Shown here in pieces: positions 6,264 through 8,612 of a stretch of DNA of 8,612 bases. The stretch covers positions 1 to 8,612 of the forward strand of contig JAFGNQ010000316.1 in assembly GCA_016926925.1 (NCBI GenBank), given 5' to 3'. Source of the stretch: Candidatus Aminicenantota bacterium (GTDB lineage: Bacteria; Acidobacteriota; Aminicenantia; Aminicenantales; Aminicenantaceae). The translations under genes were made by a program, and so were the position numbers. Position 1 is the first letter of the stretch; each line of letters starts with the position of its first letter. The notes under the pieces were generated by a model. It saw only the letters and a program-made list of their open reading frames with translations. It was not told the origin of the DNA and ran no database searches.

Positions 6264-8150
6264 TTAGTTGCGATTTAGCTTGAAGGCCATAATCCGGTTA
6301 TCGAACAAACTTGGAATAACCAGAAGATTTTTCTCCGGGATAAAGGCGAAGTTGGCACAATAGTGTTTAGGAGTTTGTGTATCGAGAAGAAGAGTTTTCT
6401 CTCCGTTCATAGTAATTCGAAAGACTCTTCCGTTGTAATCGGAAACCAACAAATTGCCTCTTCCATCATCCTCGAGACCGTCTATGATGGCACCGGCTTT
6501 GATACTGGCCAGAGTTTTGATCTCTTTGTCCGTAAGTCCGATAGATTTCAAACTGCCGTCGTCCGTAGAGCCTCCATAAAGCCGCCCTTCATAGACGTGA
6601 AGCCCGTTGATACCTGCAATTTCCGCACTTCTCAACCATTCGGATATTTTTCCATTTTTAAAAATGAGAATTCGGCTATTCGGAGGATCGGAGATATAAG
6701 CATTTCCTTCTTGATCGAAGGCTATATCGTTTACGGCTGGAGAGGGAGCCGCATATTTTTTGAGTATCTCCCCCGCATCGATATCGATCTCTAAAAGACT
6801 CGCTCTCTCCACGACATAGAGTCTATCTTTATGGATAGCCATTCCGGTCGGCCTGTTTAGACCTGTTATCCATTCCAGGTTTTCGATCTCTCCATTTAGA
6901 GTGACTTTCGACACGTATTGAGTCCCCTCAGAAAAATAATTGCTGACATAAAGAAGATCTCTCTTATTATCATAAATTACGGTCTCGGGAAAGCTGAGCC
7001 GATAGGGCAATTCCCATGCTTTCGATAATTTTTCGTGCTGGAACACGGCCTCACCGTCACAACACATAAAGCCCCAGCCGCCCATCTGTTCGGCGATCAT
7101 AAGAAGAATTTCGTTTTTCCCCTTTTCCAAAGGCAGATAAACCGAATCGAATAAGCCGACAAGGCCTTGAAAAAATGGATCCCTCAAACGGAAACTGCTG
7201 TTCCCGTAAAAAGCAGGCCGGCCGTTGATAAAAATGCTCGCGACATCGCTGTATCCGAACTGAAGCTCCATCAGTCTTTCTTTCTCCGAAATGATGGCTG
7301 TTCTGGCAAAAACGACATCGGGAAGCGCCGGGCTTTTTCTTGCATAACGGGAAATGTTGACCAGGCCTGACGGCTCACTCTTGATTTTCTGCCAAGCGAT
7401 TTCCCCGAGCTCTTGCTCAGTGGGATATCTTCGTCTATCAACCAGATTGTATTTCAGAGGTTGGGTGATCTCCCAATCCACCATCATTCCCACAGGCGTC
7501 TCAAGTACGGGAGGGGGATCAAAATTCAGATTGTCAGTACGGGTGAATTTGAAATTGGAGAAATAGGCTGCGGGGCTGGGTTGCGGCGTAACTTTGAGGC
7601 TTAGGGCTCCCTCTACAGGGTCGTGCTTCAGATAATGAACGACAAGCGCAGGCTTTTGGGATTCGCCGAGATAGACCCTAGCCTGTGTTCCTGAAATCTC
7701 CATCTTGACATGCAACCACTTTTCGTTTTCAAAGTTCCAGACATTGGTGAAGCCCTCTCCGCTGTAAAGCTGCCAGGCCGAAAGACCGTTGAATACCGGC
7801 GTGTACTGGAGCGCATCCGGCTGCCCGCTCTTGTGGGGACGAATATAAAACTCTTCATAATTGGCATCATCACTCCTGCGGAAGCTAAACCCGGGAAAAC
7901 AGCGGTCGCCGGTAAAGGAGATGTCCACCTCGATGACGCCGTCCTCGAGCAAAACATCTTTGAGGACAGCACCGCCCATAAGGCTTTGCCGTCCAAGATG
8001 TTCGACAACTTTGCTTCCCGGCAGAAGCTCCCAGCGGTCCGAGTCGAAGCCGATGGTGTCGGTCTGAGCCATTCCCCAGGAACAAAGGATGATAAGGCTT
8101 ACAATACCCAAAATCATTCTGACCGATAACTTCATATCATTTCTTATCAC
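6264..8150 (-). CDS. Secreted protein: lectin-like domain, galactose-binding-like domain and SMP-30/NHL-type beta-propeller
   Basis: From GTG 8150 the product has 628 residues. Residues 1-28 form a Sec signal peptide (KLSVR, then a hydrophobic stretch MILGIVSLIILCSW, then GMA-Q as the probable cleavage site), so it is exported. Residues about 34-203 look like a concanavalin/LamG or DUF1080-type beta-sandwich (GVIEVDISFTG; GFSFRRSDDANYEEFYIRP; WLHVKMEISGTQARVYLG). Residues about 242-372 resemble a galactose-binding jelly-roll (SIFINGRPAFYGNSSF; VYLPLEKGKNEILLMI). Residues about 383-625 form a beta-propeller with blades such as RPTGMAIHKDRLYVVE, NDIAFDQEGNAYISDPPNSR and DGLEDDGRGNLLVSDYNGR, as in SMP-30/gluconolactonase and NHL proteins. 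No catalytic site is identifiable, so carbohydrate binding or lactonase-like activity is only a possibility. The frame is open 93 codons further upstream, but that stretch has no ribosome binding site and would bury the signal peptide. ATG 8135 is an alternative start. Confidence 0.85.
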   Translation of the reverse strand: MIRNDMKLSVRMILGIVSLIILCSWGMAQTDTIGFDSDRWELLPGSKVVEHLGRQSLMGGAVLKDVLLEDGVIEVDISFTGDRCFPGFSFRRSDDANYEEFYIRPHKSGQPDALQYTPVFNGLSAWQLYSGEGFTNVWNFENEKWLHVKMEISGTQARVYLGESQKPALVVHYLKHDPVEGALSLKVTPQPSPAAYFSNFKFTRTDNLNFDPPPVLETPVGMMVDWEITQPLKYNLVDRRRYPTEQELGEIAWQKIKSEPSGLVNISRYARKSPALPDVVFARTAIISEKERLMELQFGYSDVASIFINGRPAFYGNSSFRLRDPFFQGLVGLFDSVYLPLEKGKNEILLMIAEQMGGWGFMCCDGEAVFQHEKLSKAWELPYRLSFPETVIYDNKRDLLYVSNYFSEGTQYVSKVTLNGEIENLEWITGLNRPTGMAIHKDRLYVVERASLLEIDIDAGEILKKYAAPSPAVNDIAFDQEGNAYISDPPNSRILIFKNGKISEWLRSAEIAGINGLHVYEGRLYGGSTDDGSLKSIGLTDKEIKTLASIKAGAIIDGLEDDGRGNLLVSDYNGRVFRITMNGEKTLLLDTQTPKHYCANFAFIPEKNLLVIPSLFDNRIMAFKLNRN

Positions 8151-8154
8151 AGTT

Positions 8155-8160
8155 TCCTCC
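8155..8160 (-). promoter_or_regulatory. Ribosome binding site fixing the GTG start of the secreted protein
   Basis: GGAGGA lies four bases ahead of GTG 8150 and nineteen bases ahead of ATG 8135. It favours the GTG, which adds the residues VIRND ahead of the signal peptide's basic region. Confidence 0.65.
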
Positions 8161-8374
8161 TTAGTATTGTTACGTAAAAATACCATAGTGCGTTTTTCTT
8201 TCGCGAATTCCGATATCCCTTTATTCTCAACCAATATCGACATTTTTAACGCATAATTCAGATCAATCATCCTTATCCGAGAGATTGACGGGCATGACCG
8301 CGTGAGCATCCAAGCGGCCGGTGACCACACCGAGATAAAAACCAGCGGCGGAGAAAAGGGGCAGATTCTGAAAT

Positions 8375-8500
8375 TTATGAAAGAATAGAGCAGCCGTCTT
8401 CCGCCGGAGTGGCGAGTTCCCGGCCGCATTCGCGTGTGCTGATAACGATCTTCCCCTCGGTGATCGAATCCTCTTCAGGCGGTTCACACTCTATCTGCAT
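8375..8500 (-). CDS. Possible small protein of 41 residues, unrecognised
   Basis: An ATG-started frame 34 bases after the preceding gene stops. The product is acidic, with three cysteines (the start reads MQIECEPPEED; a later part reads TRECGRELATPAEDG). The nearest purine-rich site, GAGAGG, is about 20 bases ahead of the ATG, too far for a normal ribosome binding site. The frame after its stop continues open in another phase to 8263, so a single-base frameshift in a roughly 80-residue ancestral gene is possible. No family recognised; it may be spurious. Confidence 0.2.
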   Translation of the reverse strand: MQIECEPPEEDSITEGKIVISTRECGRELATPAEDGCSILS

Positions 8501-8534
8501 CTTGGCCGCAGGCAGGAACCTCTCGTATTGATAT

Positions 8535-8612
8535 CTATTTGAGTTGTTCCAGAATCTCTTTTGCCTTATCAGCAACGGGAGAATCCGGTTCCAGCTTTAA
8601 AAAGGCTTCCAG
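8535..8612 (-). CDS. C-terminal end of a probable TPR-repeat protein (partial)
   Basis: Only the last 25 codons are inside the window, ending at TAG 8535-8537; the rest lies beyond the right edge. The residues read LEAFLKLEPDSPVADKAKEI and then LEQLK. The LKLEPDSP turn followed by an A-K-rich helix is the usual ending of tetratricopeptide-repeat proteins, whose helix pairs mediate protein-protein contacts. The fragment is too short to say which TPR protein this is or where it acts. Confidence 0.6.
   Translation of the reverse strand: MEAFLKLEPDSPVADKAKEILEQLK

Larger units (their letters stand above)
8151..8534. other. 384-base stretch without a confident gene
   Basis: The part next to the secreted-protein gene (8161-8280) is AT-rich (hand count 40 G/C of 120) and should hold its promoter, but I see no convincing -35/-10 pair. 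The part at 8281-8520 is clearly richer in G+C (137 of 240). It contains short open frames on both strands with coding-like composition, none with a good start, ribosome binding site or recognisable product. It may be a decayed gene, a small gene or a structured RNA. No terminator for the upstream gene is evident. Confidence 0.5.

Noticed and set aside
8211..8239. Inverted repeat CGATAT / ATATCG with a 17-base spacer upstream of the secreted-protein gene
   Set aside because: The six-base arms are short and AT-rich, and the same motif recurs inside coding sequence (for example near 6778-6787), so chance is likely.
8151..8429. N-terminal extension of the secreted protein by 93 codons
   Set aside because: It would place the signal peptide internally, it has no ribosome binding site, and GTG 8150 has GGAGGA directly ahead.

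Overview
The window reads as an ordinary bacterial chromosome segment in which every convincing gene lies on the minus strand. It suggests a Gram-negative-type heterotroph. The primary sigma factor is bacterial and RpoD-like. A secreted protein combines a lectin-like fold with a beta-propeller, an arrangement often seen in Acidobacteriota/Aminicenantota and some Deltaproteobacteria-like lineages. That placement is inference from protein style only; no marker here fixes the taxon.

Layout in the direction of transcription (from high to low coordinates): (1) 8535-8612, the last 25 codons of a probable TPR-type helical-repeat protein; (2) 8151-8534, 384 bases without a confident gene, including a GC-rich island of uncertain origin; (3) 6264-8150, a secreted three-domain protein (signal peptide, concanavalin-like domain, galactose-binding-like domain, SMP-30/NHL-type beta-propeller) starting at a GTG with a strong ribosome binding site; (4) 6018-6263, an intergenic region with a good sigma-70-type promoter; (5) 3690-6017, an APC-family amino-acid/polyamine permease fused to two C-terminal universal stress protein domains, starting at TTG; (6) 3515-3689, intergenic; (7) 3020-3457 (or 3514), an unrecognised small helical protein; (8) 1427-3007, rpoD, 12 bases behind it and probably co-transcribed; (9) 1312-1342, a hairpin terminator; (10) 25-1239, treT, a trehalose-forming glycosyltransferase.

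No single pathway joins these genes. Three of them fit housekeeping or stress physiology: the main sigma factor, trehalose synthesis, and a permease with stress-protein domains. I see no CRISPR array, transposon, tRNA, rRNA, phage or defence system. The points most worth a second look are the unknown gene directly ahead of rpoD where dnaG often sits, the basic N-terminus of this RpoD, the altered nucleotide-binding motifs in the permease's Usp domains, and the GC-rich island near the right edge.
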